Shown one piece after another: positions 56,354 to 64,000 of a DNA stretch of 64,000 nucleotides. Numbering within the stretch: position 1 is the first letter of the stretch; each line of letters opens with the position of its first letter. This DNA comes from Metabacillus flavus (GTDB lineage Bacteria > Bacillota > Bacilli > Bacillales > Bacillaceae), in assembly GCF_018283675.1 (NCBI RefSeq), contig NZ_JAGVRK010000001.1, positions 2,418,001 through 2,482,000 on the forward strand, written 5' to 3'. The position numbers and the translations under genes were made by a program. The notes beneath the pieces are model-generated. The model saw only the letters and a program-made list of their open reading frames with translations. It had not been told where the DNA came from and ran no database searches.

Positions 56354-58136
56354 GCTTGACACCTGCTGCACTTTCAAATGAAATCTCATCTTTTGCATAC
56401 AACGTTTGGTACAGCCCCTTTCTTTGAACAAGATCCGTGTGTTTGCCCATTTGAATAATTTCTCCCTTATCCATGACAATCACCAAATCCGCATGACGAA
56501 TCGTAGTCAAACGGTGTGCAATAATCAGGAGCGTGCGCTTTTGTTTTGCCTGTTTAAGCACTCTTTTCACTTGGTGTTCTGATTCATTATCGAGTGCGGA
56601 TGTCGCTTCATCCAGCAATAGTATTGGAGCGCCTCTCAAGATTGCTCTTGCAATCGCAATCCGCTGCCTCTGTCCTCCTGAGACTTTAATCCCTCTTTCA
56701 CCTATTTCCGTATCATAGCCATTCGGAAACTGCATGATGACTTGATGAATATAGGCATCTATGCAAGCCTGGATCATTTCTTCATCTGAAGAATCAGGAC
56801 GTGCCAATTTTAAGTTCTCCCTGATTGTTCCGCTGAATAAAAAACTTTCCTGAGGGACGTACGCAATAAGATTTCTTAATTCTGCTGGGGTATAGGCATT
56901 AATCGGTTTTTCATTAAAAAGAATATCCCCTGTATGAGGCTTATAAAACCCCATTAACAACTGAGAAAGAGTGGACTTTCCCGCTCCGCTCGGACCAACA
57001 ATCGCTACTGTCGAATTGGAAGGAATCACAGCATTCAAGTTCCTTAGCACTTTGCTATGATTGTCATAGGTAAAGGATAGATCATTTAATTGAATCGAAA
57101 TTCCGTTTGATGAAGCGGGTTGATAGGATGGCAAATCCTGACTCTCAGATGGCTTTTCCAATATAAGAGAGATTCTTTCCAATGAAATCAAGGATCGCTG
57201 ATATCCTGCCCACTGAGCTGCCAATCCTGTCATTGGGGATACCAGGTGGGATATCAAACTAATAAATGTAAAGAGACTGCCAATCGTGAGGTTTCCCCTT
57301 GCTACAAAAAACGAGCCCATAAGAAGACAGCCTAAAAATGCAGCGGAGCCTAACGCCTCGCCCCCGGCATTAAACCACCCTCTCCATTTCGCTTCTTTTA
57401 ACTCCCAATCATATAGAGTATTATTCTCATTTTTATATTTTTGATAAAAAACCCTTTCGAGAGTAAAAGCACGAATCACATCCATCCCCTGAAACGTTTC
57501 ATTGAGATGTTTTAAAATCCGGGTAATGCTTTTATTGATTTCTCTGCTGTTATTTCTTATTTTCAGCCCAAAAAAAGCTCCCCCAGCCGCAGCAGCCGGA
57601 GTAAGGATGAGTATACTTACTGTCATTACCCAGTTCATATTCAATAAATAAAGGAATACCGTCAATGAAATTAAAGGGAACCTGAGTAAGTTAAGAAGGC
57701 CGCTTCCAATGACACTGTCAATTTGATGCAGATCATTCGTGAAATGAGAAACGAGGTCACCGGAGTGATTGATGGATAGGGATGATTTAGGAAGCACCAG
57801 CATATGTCTGTACAGCTGAAGATTTAAATCTCTTTTTACAGAGTTAATGGCTATTGTCTCTAAATAGGTATACAAAAAGTTAGAAGCAATACTACTGGCG
57901 ATGAGAATGCCTCCTATTGCTGCAAGCCATTTCATTTTATAGAAATCCCCATGCACAGCAGCATCTGTTACCGTACCGAAAAACCAGGCGAAGAGGATGG
58001 TGAAAAAAATATCACCGAGAAGCAGAATGAGCAAAAACAAATATTCTTTTTTATAGCAGAGCACATACGGTTTTAATAAATGTACAGCTTTTTTAAACTC
58101 TGCTGCTGATCCATATTCTTTCCATAAGCTGCGCAA
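56346..58136 (-). CDS. ABC exporter, fused membrane-ATPase (left operon)
   Basis: 596 aa. Six-helix membrane domain (~1-320), then the ATPase with Walker A GPSGAGKST, Q-loop YVPQESFL, signature VSGGQRQRIAIARAIL, Walker B ILLLDEATSALD and H-loop IIAHRL. No peptidase C39 domain. Likely exports the mature peptide. TTG 58136 follows GGGGGAG by 6 nt; a TTG five codons earlier lies before this site. Homologous to the right-operon exporter. Confidence 0.88.
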   Translation of the reverse strand: MRSLWKEYGSAAEFKKAVHLLKPYVLCYKKEYLFLLILLLGDIFFTILFAWFFGTVTDAAVHGDFYKMKWLAAIGGILIASSIASNFLYTYLETIAINSVKRDLNLQLYRHMLVLPKSSLSINHSGDLVSHFTNDLHQIDSVIGSGLLNLLRFPLISLTVFLYLLNMNWVMTVSILILTPAAAAGGAFFGLKIRNNSREINKSITRILKHLNETFQGMDVIRAFTLERVFYQKYKNENNTLYDWELKEAKWRGWFNAGGEALGSAAFLGCLLMGSFFVARGNLTIGSLFTFISLISHLVSPMTGLAAQWAGYQRSLISLERISLILEKPSESQDLPSYQPASSNGISIQLNDLSFTYDNHSKVLRNLNAVIPSNSTVAIVGPSGAGKSTLSQLLMGFYKPHTGDILFNEKPINAYTPAELRNLIAYVPQESFLFSGTIRENLKLARPDSSDEEMIQACIDAYIHQVIMQFPNGYDTEIGERGIKVSGGQRQRIAIARAILRGAPILLLDEATSALDNESEHQVKRVLKQAKQKRTLLIIAHRLTTIRHADLVIVMDKGEIIQMGKHTDLVQRKGLYQTLYAKDEISFESAAGVKHG

Positions 58137-58160
58137 TGCCGGCTCCCCCAAACTGAAGTT

Positions 58161-58595
58161 TTATTTTCTTTTATAATTTAAATACTTTCTTAAAACAAGC
58201 GGAATGCAGGGCCATCCCAAAACAACAGCTGGCCATATAATCGTCCAAAAAAAAGAGGATTTTTTCGCCTTTTTGCCTCGGTGTATTTCTATTAATTTTG
58301 CAATTACCTGATCCTTTAAAACGGGAGCATCTTCCCCCAGGTTTGTATCGCCTTTAAAGATTAGGGAATGCTTTTCTTTTTTTAAGAAGCGATGAGCAAT
58401 CAGCTTTCCTTCTGAAGAAACAAACAGTGCTACTTCTCCAGCCTTTAATTCAAAAGGATCTATCTTTTCAAACCGGCAAATTTCTCCCTGGCGAATATAA
58501 GGGAACATGCTTGTTCCGCTAGCAGGCAAATCCACCCGGCCATGTTTTTTTAAATATTGGCGAATTACCGCTTCTTCCGCTGAATTACCCGGCAT
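58161..58595 (-). CDS. ER-type S24/S26-like peptidase (left operon)
   Basis: 144 aa. PASGTSMFPYIRQGE carries the Ser; LIAHRFLKKEK supplies the His of the Ser-His type; FKGDTN matches the TKGDNN loop of SipW; a C-terminal membrane helix follows. It has no N-terminal helix. It may cut the precursor peptide. Overlaps pqqD by 11 nt. ATG 58595 lacks a clear ribosome site, suggesting coupling. Confidence 0.75.
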   Translation of the reverse strand: MPGNSAEEAVIRQYLKKHGRVDLPASGTSMFPYIRQGEICRFEKIDPFELKAGEVALFVSSEGKLIAHRFLKKEKHSLIFKGDTNLGEDAPVLKDQVIAKLIEIHRGKKAKKSSFFWTIIWPAVVLGWPCIPLVLRKYLNYKRK

Positions 58596-58851
58596 TCTCA
58601 ATCAGATCTAATTCAAGCAAATTTACCAGAAACAGTCGGACATCCTCTTCCATCTGATCCCCTTCTGTTTGAAACTGCTCTTTCATTGAACGGACTAGTG
58701 AGGTATCAGTCTGAGGATGCTTCAGCAGCTGCCAGCAGTAGCCGCCTGTTTCATTTAATGCTGTAACAGTAAACGCTTCCGAATTTAGAACAATCCATGA
58801 ATTTTCATGCTTTAATGCTTCGTGGCCATGTTTTCTTATATATTTTGTCAT
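58585..58851 (-). CDS. PqqD-type recognition protein (left operon)
   Basis: 88 aa. A PqqD/RRE fold: WIVLNSEAFTVTALNETGGYCWQLL and a helical tail. PqqD proteins bind leader peptides and present them to modifying enzymes. ATGA overlap with the kinase-like gene. GGGAG upstream. Confidence 0.78.
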   Translation of the reverse strand: MTKYIRKHGHEALKHENSWIVLNSEAFTVTALNETGGYCWQLLKHPQTDTSLVRSMKEQFQTEGDQMEEDVRLFLVNLLELDLIENAG

Positions 58852-59633
58852 GAAACAATCAGCTCCCAAAATGTATTATTTTTTTGAAAAGAAAGCCTGT
58901 TAATTGGAATTTTCAGAGAAAGCTGGTTCAGTAATTTTAGGACCTTTTTTGTTTGCAGCGAGTCATATTCCCAGTAGAAGGTCTTATTAATAAGCTGAAC
59001 TAGGCCCTCCACCGTAGATAACCTTACCAATTGATTTACAGGCGACTGATGCAATAGCTCAATCGCTTCTAAAGGAAGCGCTTCTTCATCTATCAATGGT
59101 TCTGCTTCGCTGTTAAAAGGTGATGGAAAGACAGTGACTTTATTCTCTGAAATTTTTACAATTGCAGCTTCATCTGCATACACCATCCTTGGTGCCGAAA
59201 GTGCTGCTGCAGTTGATTTACCGGCCCCTGACTGACCTGTAAACAGAAATGCTTTCTTTAAATGGGCGACACATGATGCATGCAGCAGCAATCCCCATTG
59301 ATCATGAACAATAACTGTGCTATAAAGATTCATCAAAGCGTGTTTTAACGCTAATGCATCATGCACATACATTCTGCCCTCCTGATAATTGCTGTCCAGT
59401 TCGATCTTGTAATCGCCTCTGTCGAATATAATGTGTTTATTCTTTTCAACTAATGTGCGAACCTCATATCCACCAAAAGCTTGACCATAGCCTCCATACA
59501 GTTCAAGCTGAAAAGGGATAGAACCTTCCATTATTCCAGGCTGAAGTGAATGATTAATCCATTCTTGTATCCAGCTTTCATCTATCCAAATCGAAAATAA
59601 ATGTTCTCCCATTGCTTTATTAAATGATTTCAT
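58848..59633 (-). CDS. HPr-kinase-like P-loop protein (left operon)
   Basis: 261 aa. Walker A FTGQSGAGKST, a downstream VYADEAAI and the SPFNSEAEPL segment resemble HPr kinase/phosphorylase relatives; in paeninodin clusters such a kinase phosphorylates the precursor. Here it directly follows a precursor-like gene. Catalytic residues are not proven. No strong ribosome site (ATAGGG). Confidence 0.75.
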   Translation of the reverse strand: MKSFNKAMGEHLFSIWIDESWIQEWINHSLQPGIMEGSIPFQLELYGGYGQAFGGYEVRTLVEKNKHIIFDRGDYKIELDSNYQEGRMYVHDALALKHALMNLYSTVIVHDQWGLLLHASCVAHLKKAFLFTGQSGAGKSTAAALSAPRMVYADEAAIVKISENKVTVFPSPFNSEAEPLIDEEALPLEAIELLHQSPVNQLVRLSTVEGLVQLINKTFYWEYDSLQTKKVLKLLNQLSLKIPINRLSFQKNNTFWELIVS

Positions 59634-59668
59634 TGTTTTATCCCTATGAAAAAACTAGTACGGAGAAG

Positions 59669-59695
59669 GCAAGCCAAAACCTGCCTTCATCCGCC
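59669..59695 (-). terminator. Hairpin between the precursor and kinase genes
   Basis: GAAGGCAGG pairs with CTTGCCTTC around a six-base loop. No T-run follows, so it may stabilise or process a highly expressed short transcript rather than fully terminate. Confidence 0.5.
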
Positions 59696-59703
59696 ATTTC
59701 TAG

Positions 59704-59907
59704 TTATTTTCCCTTTCCTTTTCCTTTACCAGGTGTCCCAGCTCCACCACCTGGAGGATTTGGATTCCCGGGAGGAAAATGAATTCCATCGTTCCCTGTG
59801 CCTGGATGGTCAGTATTCCCTTTGCCCGGATTCCAGCTCTGAGCAGTTTCAAAAGAAATTGGTGCATGGCTTAGTACTGCTGGTGCTTCATATCGACTAG
59901 GGCTCAT
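59704..59907 (-). CDS. Candidate RiPP precursor peptide (67 aa)
   Basis: 67 aa. The leader has SRYEAPAVLSHAPISFETAQ, with the YxxPxL-like (YEAPAVL) and T motifs seen in lasso-type leaders, ended by SWNPGKGN. The C-terminal ~35 residues are Gly/Pro/Asn/Lys-rich (DHPGTGNDG, FPPGNPNPPGGG, ending GKGKGKGK). No Cys; the Ser/Thr/Lys/Asp residues are available for modification. GGAG 8 nt before ATG 59907. Promoter carries SinR-type boxes. No homologue is claimed. Confidence 0.65.
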   Translation of the reverse strand: MSPSRYEAPAVLSHAPISFETAQSWNPGKGNTDHPGTGNDGIHFPPGNPNPPGGGAGTPGKGKGKGK

Positions 59908-59927
59908 TTTTATCACTCCTTTTTTAT

Positions 59928-59983
59928 AAAGAACATTAAGTTCTTATTATTAGTATTATAGTATTATCTTTGTTCTTTTTAAA
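59928..59983 (-). promoter_or_regulatory. Promoter of the precursor gene with SinR-type boxes
   Basis: Minus-strand TATAAT at 59960-59955, with a poor -35 (TTTAAA) 17 bp away. Boxes: AAAGAAC 59928-59934 and GTTCTTA 59940-59946 (inverted pair), GTTCTTT 59972-59978 overlapping -35. All match the known SinR consensus GTTCTYT. Confidence 0.6.
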
Positions 59984-60073
59984 GAATTATTTTGGTTTTG
60001 TAGTTCAAATTACTTAAATTACTAGGTTAGTAGATGAGGGATATTATCTTCGCAGGTATAAAATAGAAAACAA

Positions 60074-60110
60074 AAAAACCACCGCCCATAACAAGAGCGG
60101 TGGTTTTTGG
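60074..60110 (-). terminator. Intrinsic terminator of the lasso-type operon
   Basis: AAAACCACCGC pairs with GCGGTGGTTTT; T-rich on the minus strand. It ends the right operon before the left-operon promoter. Confidence 0.75.
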
Positions 60111-61904
60111 TTATTGAATCGCTTCCAGCTGATTCCCAAGCAATCGGCCAAACTGACCAGACTTCTGACTAGCCAGCTCATGAAAGCCCCCAGCCTGAAC
60201 AATGCGGCCTTCCTCTAAAACAATTACCTGATCGGCATTTCGAATCGTAGAGAGCCTATGAGCAATGACGATGATCGTCATCTTCCCTTTCAAGCCTTCG
60301 AGCGCTTCCTGAATCTTTCTTTCATTTTCACTATCCAATGCACTTGTTGCCTCGTCCAGGACGAGAATGGAAGGATTTCTCAAAATTGCCCTGGCAAGAA
60401 CCAGCCTTTGGCGTTCCCCACCGGAAAGGCGCACTCCGCGGTCTCCGATATGAGTATCCAGTCCTTCCGGGAGCTTGCGGACGAATTCGGCTGCGGAGGA
60501 GAATTTGAGGGCTTGCCAAAGGTCGGGTTCTTTGGCGTTAGGGTGGACCATCGTTAAATTCTCCCGGATGCTGGCATTGAATAAGAATGAATCCTGCGGT
60601 ACATAGCTGATTGATTTTCTCCATGCTGTCAGTCGTTCATCATTTAAAGGACCACCATCAATCAGCAGCTCCCCGTGGTCAGGTTTCATCAACCCCATTA
60701 ATATATCAATAAACGTACTTTTACCTGCTCCTGACGAACCTACAATGGCTGTCATCTGGTTTGCACGAATCTTCGCATTTATACTTTTCAAAACATCGTT
60801 AGAACCAGAATTCTTATATTTAAAGCAGATATTGTTTGAAACAATACTGCTTTTTAATTTATACGGTTCAATACCATCATCCTGGTAGTCTCTCAGTTCA
60901 CTAGATGAAAGGCATTCTTTATAAAGATGATGAACGGATTCAAATGCAGGGATTGTCGAAGCAATGTTTTGAATAGTAGATTGAATCCCTGTAAACCTCG
61001 GCCAAAGTCTAGAAAATATGAGGATAATTGCTAGCAGCTGTTCAAACTGAGCTTGAAATGCGGTTATAGAAAAATAAATTATAATTGCAATAAAAACAGA
61101 TGAAGTTATTTTGTAATATAATTCGGAATTGGATTGCAGTTTTACATATTCAATTTGTTCACCCACCATTTTATGCGTTAGTGAACTAAACCAGGATAAC
61201 TGGGAATTTTCCAATGTATTACTCTTAATGTCTTTGATTCCGTTAAATTGGTCAGACATACCCGCAAGATACTCTTGTCCAAATAATGAGGTCTTATTTC
61301 CGACTTTCCTAGCTCTATTAATAAACTTTTTAGAAAACAAGATCATAACGGCACCACATAAGAGCACAAATCCCGTGATACTAGCAGAAAGCCAGAATGC
61401 TAATATGACTTGTATCAAAGTAAATACAATTGATGTGATTAATTGCAGGACCAAATTAATCCCGCTTATGACCCTAGCCAATTCTGACGTTAACGAATTA
61501 ATCAAATCAGATTTTCTTTTTCTAATGAAGAAAGACCAATCTGACCTAAGCGTCTCCCTAAAAAGTTTAATTCTTAAATCTCTGCTGAATTCATGAAGCA
61601 GCTTTACATTTAGAATGGCAATACCCCGCTGAAGAAGACTTTGGGCGATCATAATAAGAATAAATAGACAGAGCAGGAAAAAAAGCTCTGATCCTTCAGG
61701 AAATATGTCAACAAAACCTAAGTAAGGTGCGAAAAAATTGGATTCCTTGCCTGTAATCACTCCGCTGACACTAATCATAGGTATAAGCATTAAAATTCCT
61801 ATGCCCTCAAGCAAACTTGCAATGACCATCCCAAAAAGGTTCAACGGCAATAACCAGCCGGAAAACTTAAATAAGTCCTTTATATATAATCGGATAATAC
61901 TCAT
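60111..61904 (-). CDS. ABC exporter (lasso-type D protein, right operon)
   Basis: 597 aa fused membrane-ATPase. Walker A VGSSGAGKST, YVPQDSFL, LSGGERQRLVLARAIL, ILVLDEATSALD and VIAHRL. Matches the padeD position after B1-B2-N. Exports the mature peptide. AAGGGG upstream of the ATG. Confidence 0.88.
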   Translation of the reverse strand: MSIIRLYIKDLFKFSGWLLPLNLFGMVIASLLEGIGILMLIPMISVSGVITGKESNFFAPYLGFVDIFPEGSELFFLLCLFILIMIAQSLLQRGIAILNVKLLHEFSRDLRIKLFRETLRSDWSFFIRKRKSDLINSLTSELARVISGINLVLQLITSIVFTLIQVILAFWLSASITGFVLLCGAVMILFSKKFINRARKVGNKTSLFGQEYLAGMSDQFNGIKDIKSNTLENSQLSWFSSLTHKMVGEQIEYVKLQSNSELYYKITSSVFIAIIIYFSITAFQAQFEQLLAIILIFSRLWPRFTGIQSTIQNIASTIPAFESVHHLYKECLSSSELRDYQDDGIEPYKLKSSIVSNNICFKYKNSGSNDVLKSINAKIRANQMTAIVGSSGAGKSTFIDILMGLMKPDHGELLIDGGPLNDERLTAWRKSISYVPQDSFLFNASIRENLTMVHPNAKEPDLWQALKFSSAAEFVRKLPEGLDTHIGDRGVRLSGGERQRLVLARAILRNPSILVLDEATSALDSENERKIQEALEGLKGKMTIIVIAHRLSTIRNADQVIVLEEGRIVQAGGFHELASQKSGQFGRLLGNQLEAIQ

Positions 61905-61916
61905 ATAAGCAGCCCC

Positions 61917-63089
61917 TTAGGTAATCGCTTGTTTTGTTGTTTTTCTCCATAGCAAAAGGAATGGCCGTAACGGAAAATACAAAAAATGAAGTTTGCCAGG
62001 CAAAGGTAACGTATCAGCATCAATTGGATAAGGATAGAGAAAGCTGATCAAAAATAAGCATTTTTGTGCTAGAGATTTTAATGAAAATAGATAACGTGAA
62101 TGATAAATGGAAACAATCTTGGGAAGTGGTTTTGTATGGAGATTCACTAGGTTTATTAAATAAAACATGCATGCATGTGCAGCTCTATTTGTTCTCCTTG
62201 TAATCAATTCTTTCATTTCAGCTGAAACATGTGTTGAAAAGATTTCTGATGATAAATGAATAGCTTGGCCGCAAGCAACGGTCGATTGATATCTTCTTTG
62301 CTGTTTTTTTATAAAAGCCCAATTTAATTGTTTCTTAGCAAGCTGATGAATATCCTGCAGCCACCTTAACCGGGACCACCCGTGTCTCGCGCCATGCTCA
62401 GCGAGGAAAATAAATAAATCCTCTGCTCCAAGATAAAAAACAGGATCCTTGGTTAAAGCACTCTTTCTTTTGCGCTCCCATAATTCAGTAAATGAAGGCT
62501 CCCTTCCCGGCCCTGGATTTAAACGCCAGTGCACTTCTACCGTAATGCCTTTTTCAGGATGTACAAACGTCAGGTGATGATGACGCCATTTCCATTCATC
62601 CAAGATAGATGAAAAATAGTCGTCTTTTACATACCCCCGGCTAACTAATAGTTTCTCTGCCTTTCTTAAATCCTGCATTGGTATAAGCAAATCTAAATCT
62701 CTTGATGTCCGGAGTGAAAGGTCCCCATATAAATCTTCTGATAATACAGGCCCTTTTAGGAACAAAGTATTGATTTCTTCATTAGCAAACAAATCGCTGA
62801 CTAGTGCCATCTCATTCGTTAATTGAAGCATTTGGAACGTATTTTTCCTAAACAGGTTATAGAGTCTCTGTGTAACCATTTCAGGTACTAAGCCCTTTTT
62901 AAGCTTTGCTGTTATGGGATATAATGCTGGGAAAACCCGATGATGAAGGGCTAGCTCTATAAACTTATCCCAATCTATATTTAAAAAGTTCCCCTCTGCT
63001 GCTTTACCATTCGTTCTTAATAGTTGAATCATAAGCTGTAATTCAGCAGATAATTCAGAGAGATTTAAATGATCATATGTTCTTTCCAT
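61917..63089 (-). CDS. Lasso-cluster nucleotidyltransferase (N protein)
   Basis: 390 aa. SLRTSRDLDLLIPMQDL carries the nucleotidyltransferase core; VEVHWRL follows. Homologous to the left-operon gene, with which it shares LFLKGP/LLKGV. ATG 63089 overlaps the B2 end by 17 nt. Confidence 0.78.
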   Translation of the reverse strand: MERTYDHLNLSELSAELQLMIQLLRTNGKAAEGNFLNIDWDKFIELALHHRVFPALYPITAKLKKGLVPEMVTQRLYNLFRKNTFQMLQLTNEMALVSDLFANEEINTLFLKGPVLSEDLYGDLSLRTSRDLDLLIPMQDLRKAEKLLVSRGYVKDDYFSSILDEWKWRHHHLTFVHPEKGITVEVHWRLNPGPGREPSFTELWERKRKSALTKDPVFYLGAEDLFIFLAEHGARHGWSRLRWLQDIHQLAKKQLNWAFIKKQQRRYQSTVACGQAIHLSSEIFSTHVSAEMKELITRRTNRAAHACMFYLINLVNLHTKPLPKIVSIYHSRYLFSLKSLAQKCLFLISFLYPYPIDADTLPLPGKLHFLYFPLRPFLLLWRKTTKQAIT

Positions 63090-63546
63090 TTAACTCTCTC
63101 CCCTTTTTTATTAAGCATGTATTTGCAAAACAGCTTACCATAGTAAATCTCTCCATACCTTCAGATCCAGTAACCATATAAGTGCCGCTTCTTAGCCATG
63201 CATGAGCGATTAGCTGGTTATTCTCATCTTTCCCAGTACCTAAATACAACGTACTCTCAATATTTCGTCTTTCCAGCATTTTCATGGCTGCTATTCCTTT
63301 GACCAGGCATTGACTTTCCCAAAAAGTATAGCTGCTCATAATATGGATGCAATCCGATACTTTTTTAGCTATAGCAGTGTCAGCGAGAGTAAAATCTGTC
63401 TCTTTCATTGGAGTGCCCAGCAAATTGGCTGTCTTTGCAAATGGCTGGGCTTTTAACATTCTAGCCCATGCTAATAAAATGAACGCTTCAATTAAGTAAA
63501 ACTTCGTTTCAAAATCCAACAGTAAAAAGTTTTTAACTTTTCTCAT
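63073..63546 (-). CDS. Lasso-peptide B2 transglutaminase-like leader protease
   Basis: 157 aa. The Cys of ESQCLVKGIAAMKML and the His of IAHAWLRSG form the papain-like pair of PF13471-type B2 proteins. It cleaves the leader peptide bound by B1. Lies after the PqqD gene. Confidence 0.85.
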   Translation of the reverse strand: MRKVKNFLLLDFETKFYLIEAFILLAWARMLKAQPFAKTANLLGTPMKETDFTLADTAIAKKVSDCIHIMSSYTFWESQCLVKGIAAMKMLERRNIESTLYLGTGKDENNQLIAHAWLRSGTYMVTGSEGMERFTMVSCFANTCLIKKGRELNGKNI

Positions 63547-63557
63547 GCTGATCTGCC

Positions 63558-63848
63558 TTATTGGTCAATCGAGATTAAATTTTCTTTTCCCATATGTTCC
63601 AAAAACGAAATAACCTGTTCTTCGCATTCCATTTCATTAACATCATATTCAGACACTAATTGATGGACTAATTCCTTTATAGAAACAGGGTTCTGGATTC
63701 TTTCCCAAATAGCTCCGCCAATTTCACCTAGATTATAATAGTTCCCATTCTCAATATTTAGCATCACCTTTTCTCCGTTCATATCACTAACGAGATTGCC
63801 TTGCTTTTGAACTACAGTATGCTCTATGGATAATGGCGTTCTGATCAT
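63558..63848 (-). CDS. Lasso-peptide B1 PqqD-type recognition protein
   Basis: 96 aa winged-helix RRE: GEKVMLNIENGNYYNLGEIG and IWERIQNPVSIKELV. It binds the leader. ATGA overlap with the upstream kinase. Confidence 0.85.
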   Translation of the reverse strand: MIRTPLSIEHTVVQKQGNLVSDMNGEKVMLNIENGNYYNLGEIGGAIWERIQNPVSIKELVHQLVSEYDVNEMECEEQVISFLEHMGKENLISIDQ

Positions 63849-64000
63849 CTAACTCCCACCTTTTCAATTTTATTTAACATCTCTTTCATTAGCTTTTCTG
63901 CCGTTCTGCCATTTGCAGGCCTGCTTAACAAGAAAACATCAGCATGGTTCGCTATTCGTGAGATTTCACTGAAATGCCAATCCAGCATACCTAGCCTGTT
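63845..64000 (-). CDS. C-terminal end of an upstream lasso-operon protein (probable HPr-kinase-like K)
   Basis: Only ~51 codons are visible: NRLGMLDWHFSEIS, then RIANHADVFLLSRPANGRTAE and KLMKEMLNKIEKVGVR. Position before B1-B2-N-D fits the kinase gene of paeninodin-type clusters. Right edge truncated; identity inferred from context. Confidence 0.5.
   Translation of the reverse strand, partial: NRLGMLDWHFSEISRIANHADVFLLSRPANGRTAEKLMKEMLNKIEKVGVR

Noticed and set aside
1-64000. CRISPR arrays, tRNA/rRNA genes, intact insertion sequences or prophage
   Set aside because: No regularly spaced repeats, cloverleaf genes, transposase or phage structural genes were seen; very short or diverged examples could be missed.

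Overview
The window is a chromosomal segment of an endospore-forming Bacillaceae bacterium (low-to-moderate GC Firmicute). The evidence is spo0A, spoIVB, a complete spoIIIAA-AH operon, ahrC, sinR/sinI and the yqhL-yqhY block, in an order close to the spo0A-sinR arc of the Bacillus subtilis chromosome. It is not B. subtilis: it has a class II (B12-dependent) ribonucleotide reductase, a second MurE-type ligase, two copies of the biofilm-matrix module and two RiPP-type operons. The genus cannot be fixed from sequence reading alone.

Layout. 1-4.2 kb: secreted nucleotidases (two halves of a YfkN-like activity as separate genes), a DinB-like and a YCII-like protein. 4.5-25.2 kb: a conserved core read on the minus strand: yqhV-spoIIIAA..AH (sporulation channel), accB-accC (fatty acid synthesis), yqhY-nusB-folD-xseA-xseB-ispA-dxs-tlyA-ahrC-recN-spoIVB-spo0A. 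25.4-39.9 kb: murE-like ligase, small membrane proteins, efp, papA/yqhT, aroQ, yqhR/Q/P/O, mntR, nrdJ, lipM, yqhL, with two copies of a structured ~130-bp dispersed repeat. 40-47.6 kb: DUF4385, the glycine-cleavage operon gcvT-gcvPA-gcvPB behind a tandem glycine riboswitch, then yqhH-yqhG.

47.6-54.7 kb is the most interesting part. sinI-sinR is followed by a tasA-tapA-sipW set (tasA promoter-proximal, unlike B. subtilis), then a second set (sipW-like, tasA, tapA, sipW and two small genes), then a second, reversed regulator pair sinR2-sinI2. The first sinI lies behind a Spo0A-box promoter and a class I c-di-GMP riboswitch whose expression platform appears to sequester the sinI ribosome-binding site when no ligand is bound. 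This suggests that c-di-GMP turns on SinI, and so derepresses the matrix genes.

55-64 kb holds two RiPP-type operons on the minus strand. The right one (kinase end, PqqD/B1, B2 protease, nucleotidyltransferase N, ABC exporter D) looks like a paeninodin-type lasso-peptide cluster cut by the window edge. The left one has a Gly/Pro/Lys-rich 67-aa precursor-like peptide, an HPr-kinase-like protein, PqqD, an ER-type S26 peptidase, an ABC exporter and a nucleotidyltransferase. It shows no cyclase or B2 gene, and the promoter of its peptide gene carries three SinR-type boxes. Together these suggest an undescribed, SinR-controlled modified-peptide system coupled to biofilm formation.

Several starts are non-canonical (spoIIIAD ATC; tapA2 ATT), and dxs appears to have lost its stop through a one-base change in an A-run.
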